A stretch of DNA of 5,158 nucleotides from Pseudomonadota bacterium (GTDB lineage: Bacteria; Pseudomonadota; Gammaproteobacteria; Xanthomonadales; Rhodanobacteraceae). Below the pieces are notes generated by a model, which ran no database searches, was not told the origin of the DNA, and saw nothing but the letters and a program-made list of their open reading frames with translations. Made by a program: the position numbers and the translations under genes. Positions 1 through 5,079 of this stretch are shown here, piece by piece. How positions within the stretch are numbered: the stretch's first letter is position 1; the number at the start of each line of letters is the position of its first letter. The stretch covers positions 1-5,158 of the forward strand of contig JANXVS010000284.1 in the NCBI GenBank assembly GCA_025351555.1, in the 5' to 3' direction.

Positions 1-668
1 GCGTGTCCGCCAAGCAAGGCAGTGCTGTCGTCGAAGCCGGTATGTTTGAGTCCCAGCGGCAGCAGGATCTTGTCACTCAACAACTTTGCATAATTTGTCG
101 CATACCCGCGGCTTAGCAGATAGCCGAGCAGTCCGGCGTCCAGCGTCGAGTAAGAATAGCCGGGCGACGAGGCGGGCAGATGGTAGCTGGCGAGGAAGGC
201 GCGCAGATCCTGCTCGGTATAATCCGCATAGGGGTCATCGACCTTGCCTGGCAGCAGGTTGGGCGGCACCGCGGGCAGTCCGGAGTGGTGCGTAGCCAAG
301 GCTTCAAGCGGGAGCGCGCCAAGCGCCGGGTCGGCAAGGAAATCAGCCGGCGGCAACTCACGGATCGGTGTTTGCAGGTGCAGCTTGCCTTCGTAGGCCG
401 CCTGCGCCAGCAGCAGCCCGGTGAAGACCTCGGTCGCCGCACCGATTTCGAAAGCACTATCGGCCTGCGCCGGGCCAAAAAACCAGGTATCGCGATCCTT
501 GCCATCGATCCAGCCAACAGCCACGGCCTGATAAATACCGGTTTGCACGCCGCGGTCGAGTGCCTGGCGATAAGCGTCCGGCAACCCCGACTCCGCACGG
601 GCCGCATCGCAGCCAAGAAAAAGTGTACAAAGACCCGTTATGAACGCCGCGCCGCAAGCCGTCTTCAT
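1..668 (-). CDS. Exported beta-lactamase/PBP-fold protein with lost catalytic residues (3' end outside window)
   Basis: The 222 codons seen here belong to the serine beta-lactamase-like / class C hydrolase family (Pfam Beta-lactamase type, penicillin-binding fold). The family signs are FEIGAATEVFTGLLLAQA at residues 73-90, LATHHSGLP at 124-132 and YSYSTLDAGLLGYLL at 171-185. In active members the first block reads SxxK, the serine being the nucleophile and the lysine the base. Here those positions are Ala77 and Glu80. The YxN motif is Tyr173-Ser174-Thr175, so its Asn is also gone. The third motif (KTG/HxG) lies beyond the left edge. The N-terminus is a signal peptide: MK, a hydrophobic stretch to about residue 19, then a possible cut after ARA25. 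Cys20 could instead make it a lipoprotein, though the lipobox is weak. An in-frame ATG at 686 is an alternative start; neither start has a clear ribosome binding site. The gene follows the PDZ gene after about 100 bp. The family call is firm; loss of hydrolytic activity is inferred from the motifs. Confidence 0.85.
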   Translation of the reverse strand, partial: MKTACGAAFITGLCTLFLGCDAARAESGLPDAYRQALDRGVQTGIYQAVAVGWIDGKDRDTWFFGPAQADSAFEIGAATEVFTGLLLAQAAYEGKLHLQTPIRELPPADFLADPALGALPLEALATHHSGLPAVPPNLLPGKVDDPYADYTEQDLRAFLASYHLPASSPGYSYSTLDAGLLGYLLSRGYATNYAKLLSDKILLPLGLKHTGFDDSTALLGGH

Positions 669-705
669 CGCTGAAGAATAACGCATCGCGGTTCGGGCGC
701 GCGAA

Positions 706-732
706 ACAGCAAGCGGGAGATCAACTTGCTGT
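706..732 (-). repeat. 8-bp inverted repeat upstream of the serine-hydrolase-fold gene
   Basis: The arms ACAGCAAG and CTTGCTGT are perfectly complementary around an 11-nt loop. The repeat ends about 20 bp before the upstream in-frame ATG at 686. In the transcript it could form a hairpin near the ribosome entry region; as DNA it could be an operator. On the minus strand it is followed by TTCGCG rather than a T-tract, so it is not a standard terminator. Confidence 0.45.
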
Positions 733-743
733 GGGGAGTGCGT

Positions 744-756
744 CGGATTCAATCCG
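744..756. repeat. 13-bp near-palindrome CGGATT-n-AATCCG
   Basis: Two perfect 6-bp half-sites, CGGATT and AATCCG, are separated by one base, just downstream of the PDZ gene stop. The single-base spacer is too short for an RNA hairpin loop without unpairing, so a DNA-binding dimer site is more natural. No regulator can be named and chance occurrence is possible. Confidence 0.3.
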
Positions 757-779
757 GCATAGTGGGCAAAAGGTTCGCG

Positions 780-1781
780 CTATGGACAGGACTCGGCAAT
801 TTCGCGCCAGACCACGGGATCCCAGTAACCGCCGCGAATCAGATCACTCGCCTTGTCCGGATGCAGCTGCGCCGCCACCATGGAGGTAAAACCGGGTTTG
901 ACGATAACGCTCAGTTCTTTACTGATGTTGCGACGCCGACTGGCGATCGGGCCGACGCCCATTTCCCGACTTGGAATGTTTTCGGCAACCACCAGCCGAT
1001 GCGTACCGGCACTGGCGCGATAGGATTGCTGCCCTTGCGGACCCGGCACCTTGCCGTCGAGCGCGAGGATAACCGCGCCATACAAATTCTGCTGTCGCGG
1101 TGCGACATCAAAAATGCTGATGCGTCCGCAACCCTGCCCGCCGGTGGGTGCGACGTCGGCCGGGGCAGTACCGCCGGCGGTGGGTGCATCCTTGCTGGTC
1201 GCGCCCGGATCGGTGCCGGCCAGCGCTGCTGCACCCAGTTCCATGCGCAAGGCCGGAAGGGTTACGCTTTGCAGCGGGGCGTTCAAAGCCAGCATATCGC
1301 CGGCACGCATCACCTGCAGACGCAACGGTGCGGAATCCGGCAAACCATCGACGCTGGCTTTCAAGGTCGCCGCCGCGAGTGCGTGGCCGTTCGCGTCGGA
1401 CCCCAGATCGCGCAGCGGCGTATCGTTGACTGCGACGATCACGTCGCCCGGGCGAAGGCCCAGATTCTCAGCCGTGCTACCGGGCGTCGCGCCCAGCACA
1501 CGCAGGCCGTCGCGCGCGTGTTCGGCGCTGGTGGAATCGACCAGGATGCCGAGGTTGGTGACCCGCTGCGCCGGTTCGTCCAGGCGCAGATCGATCTGCT
1601 CCGGATTCTGGCCCAACGCGCCCGAGGCAGCCAGGCGCGACAGCATCAGCTGCACATCCTGGCGCAGGCGTTGTTCGGTTTCGGCGCTGGCGGCCTGCCT
1701 GGAATGCACCGGATCCGCCGCATGCACGCTCGACGCTGCGGCGGTGAGCAGACAAAACAATGGAACGATTCGTGACGACAT
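780..1781 (-). CDS. Exported PDZ-domain protein of the sigma-factor operon
   Basis: This is a 333-residue secreted protein. Residues 1-21 form a typical signal peptide (Arg4, a hydrophobic core, cut near VHA|AD). Residues about 92-170 are a PDZ domain: GLRVLGATPGSTAENLGLRP then GDVIVAVNDTPL, the carboxylate-binding-loop and beta-strand pattern of bacterial periplasmic PDZ domains, ending with LRLQVMRAG. A linker rich in Ala, Gly, Thr and Pro (about 185-217) leads to a second, beta-rich domain (218-333) with a PEGA-like look around LALDGKVPG and GTHRLVVAE. The mature protein has only two cysteines, Cys218 and Cys332, which bracket this domain and could form a disulfide. No protease domain or catalytic triad is visible, unlike DegP, DegS or RseP. 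The start is well supported: GAGGG lies 7 nt before the ATG and overlaps the anti-sigma stop codon, implying coupled translation. The role is inferred: a periplasmic binder that senses for, or responds to, the sigma/anti-sigma pair. Confidence 0.85.
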   Translation of the reverse strand: MSSRIVPLFCLLTAAASSVHAADPVHSRQAASAETEQRLRQDVQLMLSRLAASGALGQNPEQIDLRLDEPAQRVTNLGILVDSTSAEHARDGLRVLGATPGSTAENLGLRPGDVIVAVNDTPLRDLGSDANGHALAAATLKASVDGLPDSAPLRLQVMRAGDMLALNAPLQSVTLPALRMELGAAALAGTDPGATSKDAPTAGGTAPADVAPTGGQGCGRISIFDVAPRQQNLYGAVILALDGKVPGPQGQQSYRASAGTHRLVVAENIPSREMGVGPIASRRRNISKELSVIVKPGFTSMVAAQLHPDKASDLIRGGYWDPVVWREIAESCP

Positions 1782-1786
1782 GATGA

Positions 1787-1793
1787 CACCCTC
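1787..1793 (-). promoter_or_regulatory. Ribosome binding site of the PDZ gene, overlapping the anti-sigma stop
   Basis: On the minus strand the sequence TGAGGG combines the anti-sigma stop codon (1794-1792) with a GAGGG Shine-Dalgarno core at 1793-1789, 7 nt before the ATG at 1781. It is the clearest ribosome binding site in the window and fixes the PDZ start. It also suggests that ribosomes ending the anti-sigma reinitiate here. Confidence 0.65.
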
Positions 1794-2256
1794 AGATGCG
1801 CGTGACCGCCAGAGTCTGCTGGCGGGCGGCCAGCAGAGCGCTCAGCAATTCGCTGCGTTGTTTCCACAATGGAACAAGTTCACTTTTCCTTGCGCCGTGA
1901 TCGTAGGCAGCCTGCAAGGCGCCATCGACCCGCACGAGTTCGGATTCGGCGTCCAGCGCGAGCGCATTTTCGCCGTCACTGGAGCTCGTCCGCGCATGCA
2001 GCTGAATTTCCAATGCCTGCGCGCGCGCCTGCCAGTCGGTAGCGCCAGTGCTGGGCGCACGCGCTGCGATCAGGACGACGGCCACGCCAGCCAGCACCGC
2101 GAAACCGGCGCCGGCAAACCGTTGCCGCCGCCGCCGTTGCCGACGCGACAGATGCGCCTGCGCGATCCGCGACCACAAATCCGCTGCCGGTTCACTCGGC
2201 GGCGCTGCCGCAAGCTGTTGTGCGATAGCGTGGAAATTCAATTCTTGGGTGGACAT
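1792..2256 (-). CDS. Single-pass membrane anti-sigma factor, cysteine-free
   Basis: This 154-residue protein is encoded directly after, and overlapping, an ECF sigma gene, the classic place for its anti-sigma factor. Residues 1-37 would be the cytoplasmic sigma-binding part (a DLWSRIAQAHL segment at 26-36). An arginine-rich cluster (38-46) precedes a single membrane helix at about 47-67 (FAGAGFAVLAGVAVVLIAA), giving an N-in topology by the positive-inside rule. Residues 73-154 are periplasmic and look helical, probably coiled-coil (for example ALEIQLHAR, SELVPLWKQRSELLSALLAA). There is no cysteine, so this is not a zinc-binding (HxxxCxxC) anti-sigma. The cytoplasmic part is also much shorter than in most characterised anti-sigmas. 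The ATG at 2256 is chosen over longer upstream frames because those run antiparallel to nothing recognisable and would overlie the sigma gene. A weak AGG lies about 8 nt upstream. The function rests on context, topology and size. Confidence 0.75.
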   Translation of the reverse strand: MSTQELNFHAIAQQLAAAPPSEPAADLWSRIAQAHLSRRQRRRRQRFAGAGFAVLAGVAVVLIAARAPSTGATDWQARAQALEIQLHARTSSSDGENALALDAESELVRVDGALQAAYDHGARKSELVPLWKQRSELLSALLAARQQTLAVTRI

Positions 2257-2876
2257 GACGAGGCCTGCGTAGTTGAAGACGGCGGCGCAACCAGCGCGTT
2301 CAGACGTCCAATCGCGCGCGCCAGGATGGATTTGGAATAACTTTCGCTTTGGCCGAACAAAGCGGCCAGTTCCGTGTGGGTATAGCCTTCGAATTCGTGC
2401 AGTACCAGAACGGCGCGCGCGCGCGATGGCAAACGTGCCAGCAGTGACCACGCATCGACCCGGCTGGCCGCGTCGGGGCCGTCGCTGGCCAGGTGCGCGA
2501 ACAGCGCTTCGGGGTCTTCCTCGCCGCCGTGTCGCTGCCGCCGCAACTGGTCGATGCACGCGTTCGCCGCCAAGCGTTTCAGCCAAGCTCCGAACGGCGC
2601 GTCGCCGCGATAACTGCCGATGGTATCCATCATTTTCAAGAACACTTCCTGCACCAGATCTTCTGCCTGTTGGCGCTCGCCGAGCATACGCAACGCGAGG
2701 TTGAAACAGGGCCTGCCGAAGGTCTGATAAAGAATCGCGAATGCCTGCATGTCGCCGCGCTGCGCACGCGCCAGCGTCATCGCCTCGACGTGCTGCGCGA
2801 ATCCGACACCCCGATCCTGGACAGACCGATCCTGTGGCACCTGCTCTCGTGAAGCCCGGTTTAGTGACGCATGCAT
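2238..2876 (-). CDS. ECF-family RNA polymerase sigma factor (sigma-70 group 4)
   Basis: This 212-residue protein has the two-domain ECF layout. Residues about 41-117 are region 2: GDMQAFAILYQTFGRPCFNL, then AEDLVQEVFLKMM, which is the core-polymerase-binding and -10 recognition helix, then WLKRLAANACIDQLRRQR. Residues about 141-195 are region 4, with ARLPSRARAVLVLHEFEGYT then HTELAALFGQSESYSKSILA, the -35-binding helix-turn-helix. It would direct RNA polymerase to a small regulon, probably including this operon, though no matching promoter was recognised. A 30-residue N-terminal extension precedes region 2 and contains a small QDRSV-QDRGV repeat. The ATG at 2876 gives this extension. The ATG at 2780 (180 residues, beginning just before region 2) is the main alternative, and neither has a strong ribosome binding site. 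The gene starts 37 bp after the upstream gene and overlaps the anti-sigma gene by 19 bp. The short Pro/Ser/Thr-rich tail after region 4 lies partly in that overlap. Confidence 0.93.
   Translation of the reverse strand: MHASLNRASREQVPQDRSVQDRGVGFAQHVEAMTLARAQRGDMQAFAILYQTFGRPCFNLALRMLGERQQAEDLVQEVFLKMMDTIGSYRGDAPFGAWLKRLAANACIDQLRRQRHGGEEDPEALFAHLASDGPDAASRVDAWSLLARLPSRARAVLVLHEFEGYTHTELAALFGQSESYSKSILARAIGRLNALVAPPSSTTQASSCPPKN
2413..2425. repeat. 13-nt alternating GC tract inside sigma region 4
   Basis: This uninterrupted alternating G/C run encodes part of the SRARAV segment at the start of region 4. Such dinucleotide runs can slip in replication, and a slip here would truncate the sigma factor before its -35-binding helix. 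In a GC-rich genome it may simply reflect Arg-Ala codon choice. Confidence 0.3.
2805..2834 (-). repeat. Tandem 15-bp repeat in the sigma N-terminal extension
   Basis: Two adjacent 15-nt units (2805-2819 and 2820-2834) match at 13 of 15 positions and encode QDRGV and QDRSV in the N-terminal extension of the sigma factor. The unit length is a multiple of three, so copy-number change would lengthen or shorten the extension without a frameshift. It lies outside the conserved sigma regions. Confidence 0.55.
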
Positions 2877-2913
2877 TGGTACAAGGACGTTTATGCGCTG
2901 CGCGTCGTCGCAG

Positions 2914-4620
2914 TCATGCTGGCGGCGAATCACGATGCAGCAGCTGGACCTGCTGGATGCGTGCCTTGGGTATGACAAAGCGCACATCACCCCCGACCTC
3001 ACCACCGTTGATGCGCAGTGAGACGCCGGCATCATCCACCGCCAGCACGTAACCCTCGACCCGCTTGCCGCCCGCAGTGACCAGGCGTACGCGGCGACCC
3101 TGTACATCCTTGAGGCGCGCGTACTCGATCACATCGTAATGTTGCGGTTCGGGGACGGCTGCCTCCAGACGTTCGAGCGTTGGCTTCCAGAGCATGGCCA
3201 AGGTCGATCCTTCGGCCGGTTGCGGCTCGCTCGGCAGGAATTCAGATGTGTTGGGTGATGCTGCGGGTTTCGGTGGCGCGACCGCCGGGACTGAAACAGC
3301 AGGTTTGGCTGGCGGCGTCAGTTGCGGCCCGGTGCGCTCCGGATCGTGCCGCTCGGGAGTTGGCTTGGGCACCTGCACCAGCGTCGGCGCGACAGGCTTG
3401 GGCGTGCTTTCGCCCATGGCGGTCGGCATCACCGCGGCAGGTACTACGTGTGCGGGTGGATTCGTCGGCGGGGGCGTGGCGCCTGGCGTGGCAACAGGCA
3501 TTGGTGTTGACGTTACGGTCGGGGCGGGCAGCGCTAGCACGGCTTTGGGGACACTGGGAGCTACCGGGGTGGCAGGCGTGGTCGAAACTGGGGCGGGCGT
3601 GGGTGCCGGCGATTCAGCCGCAAGCGCGGTCGGCTCGACATTCGGCGGTGGCGAAAAGCTCAAGCGGAACATCACCGGCGGTGCGTCGCCATAACGCGCG
3701 GTGACATTGAGCTGGCGCAGCAAGTCTTCAGGCGTGCTGCCCGACCAGGTGCCGGCAACGAAGCCGCTGTTGGGCAGGCTCAGGATGCTTGCCTGACCGC
3801 CGTTCTCGATCAGATGCCGGTATAGCTTCAGCAGTTCGTTGCTGGCCTGAATGTGGTGTTGCGCAAGCAGCTCCTGCGCGGCGGCAACGTGCTGTTCGAT
3901 GAATTGCTTCGGACCAATGCTGGCGCGTTGCGCGCAAAATTGATTGCGGCGTTGCAGATAATTCGTGTCGGCATAGTCGGCCGAGAGTTGGTCGATGTGC
4001 AGTTTTTCCAGCGCGCCGGGCGCTTGCGGATCGAACGGGTGCAACTCCGCTTCCAGGGTCAGATTGGCGAACGCGGGCGCTGCCAGGTTCACCGTTAGGT
4101 CGAGGCGCTTGCTGTCGGCATCGTAGCGATAATCCAGGTGCTGGCGCGTATCGCCGATGGCGATGCCCATCTTGTCGTAATCGGCGGGCGTGAAGGTGGC
4201 GGCGCCGCAGCCGAGAGTTTCAAACGGCACCAAGGTCGCCGGATTGAGCCATTGCGGATCCAGCCACGGGGTGGCCGGCAGTTTCAGACCCTGGGTGGAA
4301 ATCCCGAACCGCGGCGGCAGGGTATTGTCGCCCAGCAACGCATGCTTGAGCAGCCAGAATACGCTGGGTGATTCCAGCACCACGCTGTCGGCGCGGTAGG
4401 CATCCTGGACTGTACCGCGCATGACTGTGGCGGTGACGCCGCTCAGGCTCACACTACCATCGAGTCCGGCCGAGATGCTGTCGTAACGCACTTGCGCGTA
4501 TGGCGTGAGCGCAACGACGAGGCGCTGCGCGTCCTGCCTGACTTCATACCAGGCCGCAAGCTTCAGCACGCCCGCCAGCAGGATCGCCCCCAGCGCGAAA
4601 TTACGCAGCAGTTTCCACAT
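2914..4620 (-). CDS. Large membrane-anchored periplasmic protein with Pro-rich linker and C-terminal small beta-barrel-like domain
   Basis: I do not recognise a named family for this 568-residue protein. Residues 4-24 are an uncleaved signal-anchor helix (LLRNFALGAILLAGVLKLAAW), which places the rest in the periplasm. Residues about 30-322 form a mixed globular region. Its start (RYDSISAGLDGSVSLSGVTA at 45-64, then YRADSVVLESPSVFWLL) vaguely recalls AsmA-type beta repeats, and a helical stretch lies at about 237-273. Its only two cysteines, Cys138 and Cys229, could form a disulfide. Residues about 324-470 are a Pro/Ala/Thr/Val-rich linker. The tail (about 495-563), with GRRVRLVTAGGKRVEGYVLA and VRFVIPKARIQQVQL, has the strand and glycine pattern of a small SH3- or LSm-like barrel. 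AAGG about 9 nt before the ATG is a fair ribosome binding site. The gene ends 37 bp before the sigma gene, so it may be co-transcribed with it, or may instead belong with the upstream transferase. Confidence 0.85.
   Translation of the reverse strand: MWKLLRNFALGAILLAGVLKLAAWYEVRQDAQRLVVALTPYAQVRYDSISAGLDGSVSLSGVTATVMRGTVQDAYRADSVVLESPSVFWLLKHALLGDNTLPPRFGISTQGLKLPATPWLDPQWLNPATLVPFETLGCGAATFTPADYDKMGIAIGDTRQHLDYRYDADSKRLDLTVNLAAPAFANLTLEAELHPFDPQAPGALEKLHIDQLSADYADTNYLQRRNQFCAQRASIGPKQFIEQHVAAAQELLAQHHIQASNELLKLYRHLIENGGQASILSLPNSGFVAGTWSGSTPEDLLRQLNVTARYGDAPPVMFRLSFSPPPNVEPTALAAESPAPTPAPVSTTPATPVAPSVPKAVLALPAPTVTSTPMPVATPGATPPPTNPPAHVVPAAVMPTAMGESTPKPVAPTLVQVPKPTPERHDPERTGPQLTPPAKPAVSVPAVAPPKPAASPNTSEFLPSEPQPAEGSTLAMLWKPTLERLEAAVPEPQHYDVIEYARLKDVQGRRVRLVTAGGKRVEGYVLAVDDAGVSLRINGGEVGGDVRFVIPKARIQQVQLLHRDSPPA
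3211..3651 (-). other. Segment encoding the proline-rich linker
   Basis: This part of the 568-residue protein (residues about 324-470) is low in complexity and rich in Pro, Ala, Thr and Val, with scattered KP and TP pairs such as PKPVAPTLVQVPKPTPERHD. It would be extended and flexible. In periplasmic proteins such linkers often span toward the peptidoglycan or outer membrane, as in TonB, but no TonB domain follows it. On the opposite strand the same bases give a glycine-rich open frame that is an artefact. Confidence 0.7.
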
Positions 4621-4698
4621 TTCGCATCGCCTTGCCCCGAACCCCCAACTTAGCCCGATTGCACGCGCGGAGCAATGGCCGCCGGGCAGGGAACACCG
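4621..4698 (-). other. 78-bp gap before the large membrane protein gene
   Basis: It holds the AAGG ribosome binding site (4630-4633) of the downstream gene. The best promoter-like pair on the minus strand is TTGCTC and TAAGTT with a 17-nt spacer, but each matches only half of the sigma-70 consensus. No terminator is visible. The two flanking genes could be co-transcribed. Confidence 0.3.
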
Positions 4699-5079
4699 TC
4701 AAGCGGCAGGCGGACTGGCCACCCAGGCATGGATCGCACGCGCAGGCCCGCGCCACGCCAGAGCGCCGACGCAACCCGCCGTGGGTCGTAGTCGCACGAT
4801 GTGCCACAGCGCCCGTGTCGGGTCGCCGTCGAGCCGTCGCAAATACGTGGCGTCGCCCGCAGTGCCCATATCGAATGCGAGCTGATCCAGCCCGAAGCCA
4901 ATGCCGCGCCCGAGCGCTTTCAGCACTGCTTCCTTGCAACTCCACAGCCGCAAAAATGCCGCCTGCTGATCAGCTTCCGACAAAGCTTCGAGCGCTGCTG
5001 CCTCGGCTGGATCGAACCAGCGTCGCGCCAGTGCAAGTACCGGTCGTGATCGGCGCGGCATTTCCATGTCCACGCCCAA
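4699..5079 (-). CDS. 4'-phosphopantetheinyl transferase, catalytic C-terminal half; N-terminal half not in frame
   Basis: These enzymes move the phosphopantetheine arm of coenzyme A onto a serine of acyl or peptidyl carrier proteins. The frame begins with the GVDMEM block (Asp4 and Glu6, counting from the TTG at 5079, are the Mg-binding pair of GVDxE). It then carries RLWSCKEAVLKALGRGI at 44-60, the WxxKEA signature with metal ligand Glu50, and ends with a short strand region (GALAWRGPARAIHAW). The WxxKEA form points to the Sfp/AcpT type rather than AcpS. Sfp-type proteins are usually about 220-240 residues, with an N-terminal repeat half before GVDxE. Here the frame meets a TGA at 5110-5112, only ten codons before the GVD block, and has no good start: TTG 5079 or ATGs at 5067 and 5061, the last two losing metal ligands, and none with a ribosome binding site. 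The catalytic residues seen are intact. The gene is either frameshifted, N-terminally truncated or affected by a sequence error. Confidence 0.75.
   Translation of the reverse strand: MGVDMEMPRRSRPVLALARRWFDPAEAAALEALSEADQQAAFLRLWSCKEAVLKALGRGIGFGLDQLAFDMGTAGDATYLRRLDGDPTRALWHIVRLRPTAGCVGALAWRGPARAIHAWVASPPAA

Larger units (their letters stand above)
669..779 (-). other. Intergenic spacer with two short inverted repeats
   Basis: This is the only sizeable gap inside the sigma-factor gene group, between the PDZ gene stop and the serine-hydrolase-fold gene. No convincing -35/-10 pair was found on the minus strand, and no stem followed by a T-run that would make a rho-independent terminator. It does hold two inverted repeats, listed separately. 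The last gene could therefore be read through from upstream or have its own regulated promoter. Confidence 0.5.

Noticed and set aside
113..616. 167-codon minus-strand open frame at the left edge
   Set aside because: It is a frame-shifted shadow of the serine-hydrolase-fold gene. The real frame runs unbroken from 668 to the edge and carries the family motifs.
706..732. Inverted repeat considered as a rho-independent terminator
   Set aside because: The stem is only 8 bp and is followed by TTCGCG on the minus strand rather than a T-run, and the plus side shows no T-run either.
726..1775. Long plus-strand open frame opposite the PDZ gene
   Set aside because: Its protein is rich in Arg, Gln and His with no domain, and it is fully antisense to a gene with a signal peptide, PDZ domain and ribosome binding site. 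It is a by-product of high GC content.
1051..2340. 429-codon plus-strand open frame spanning the PDZ, anti-sigma and sigma genes
   Set aside because: It crosses the boundaries of three well-supported minus-strand genes and gives Arg/Ala/Ser-rich sequence with no recognisable motif.
2257..2586. Upstream extension of the anti-sigma open frame to 2586
   Set aside because: The extra residues are an Arg-rich shadow of sigma region 4 in a second frame. The ATG at 2256 gives the normal short overlap of sigma and anti-sigma genes.
2891..2917. Eight-codon open frame whose ATG overlaps the stop of the 568-residue gene (ATGA), before the sigma gene
   Set aside because: It could be a leader peptide, but it has no ribosome binding site, no regulatory codon run and no hairpin after it. 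Chance is the simplest explanation.
2877..3107. Upstream extension of the sigma open frame to an ATG at 3107
   Set aside because: The added residues overlie the C-terminal domain of the upstream gene in another frame and look unlike any sigma factor. The ATG at 2876 lies just after that gene ends.
3194..3694. Glycine-rich plus-strand open frame resembling a Gly-repeat surface protein
   Set aside because: It is the codon-by-codon complement of the Pro-rich linker: CCN proline codons read as GGN glycine on the other strand. It has no signal peptide or ribosome binding site.
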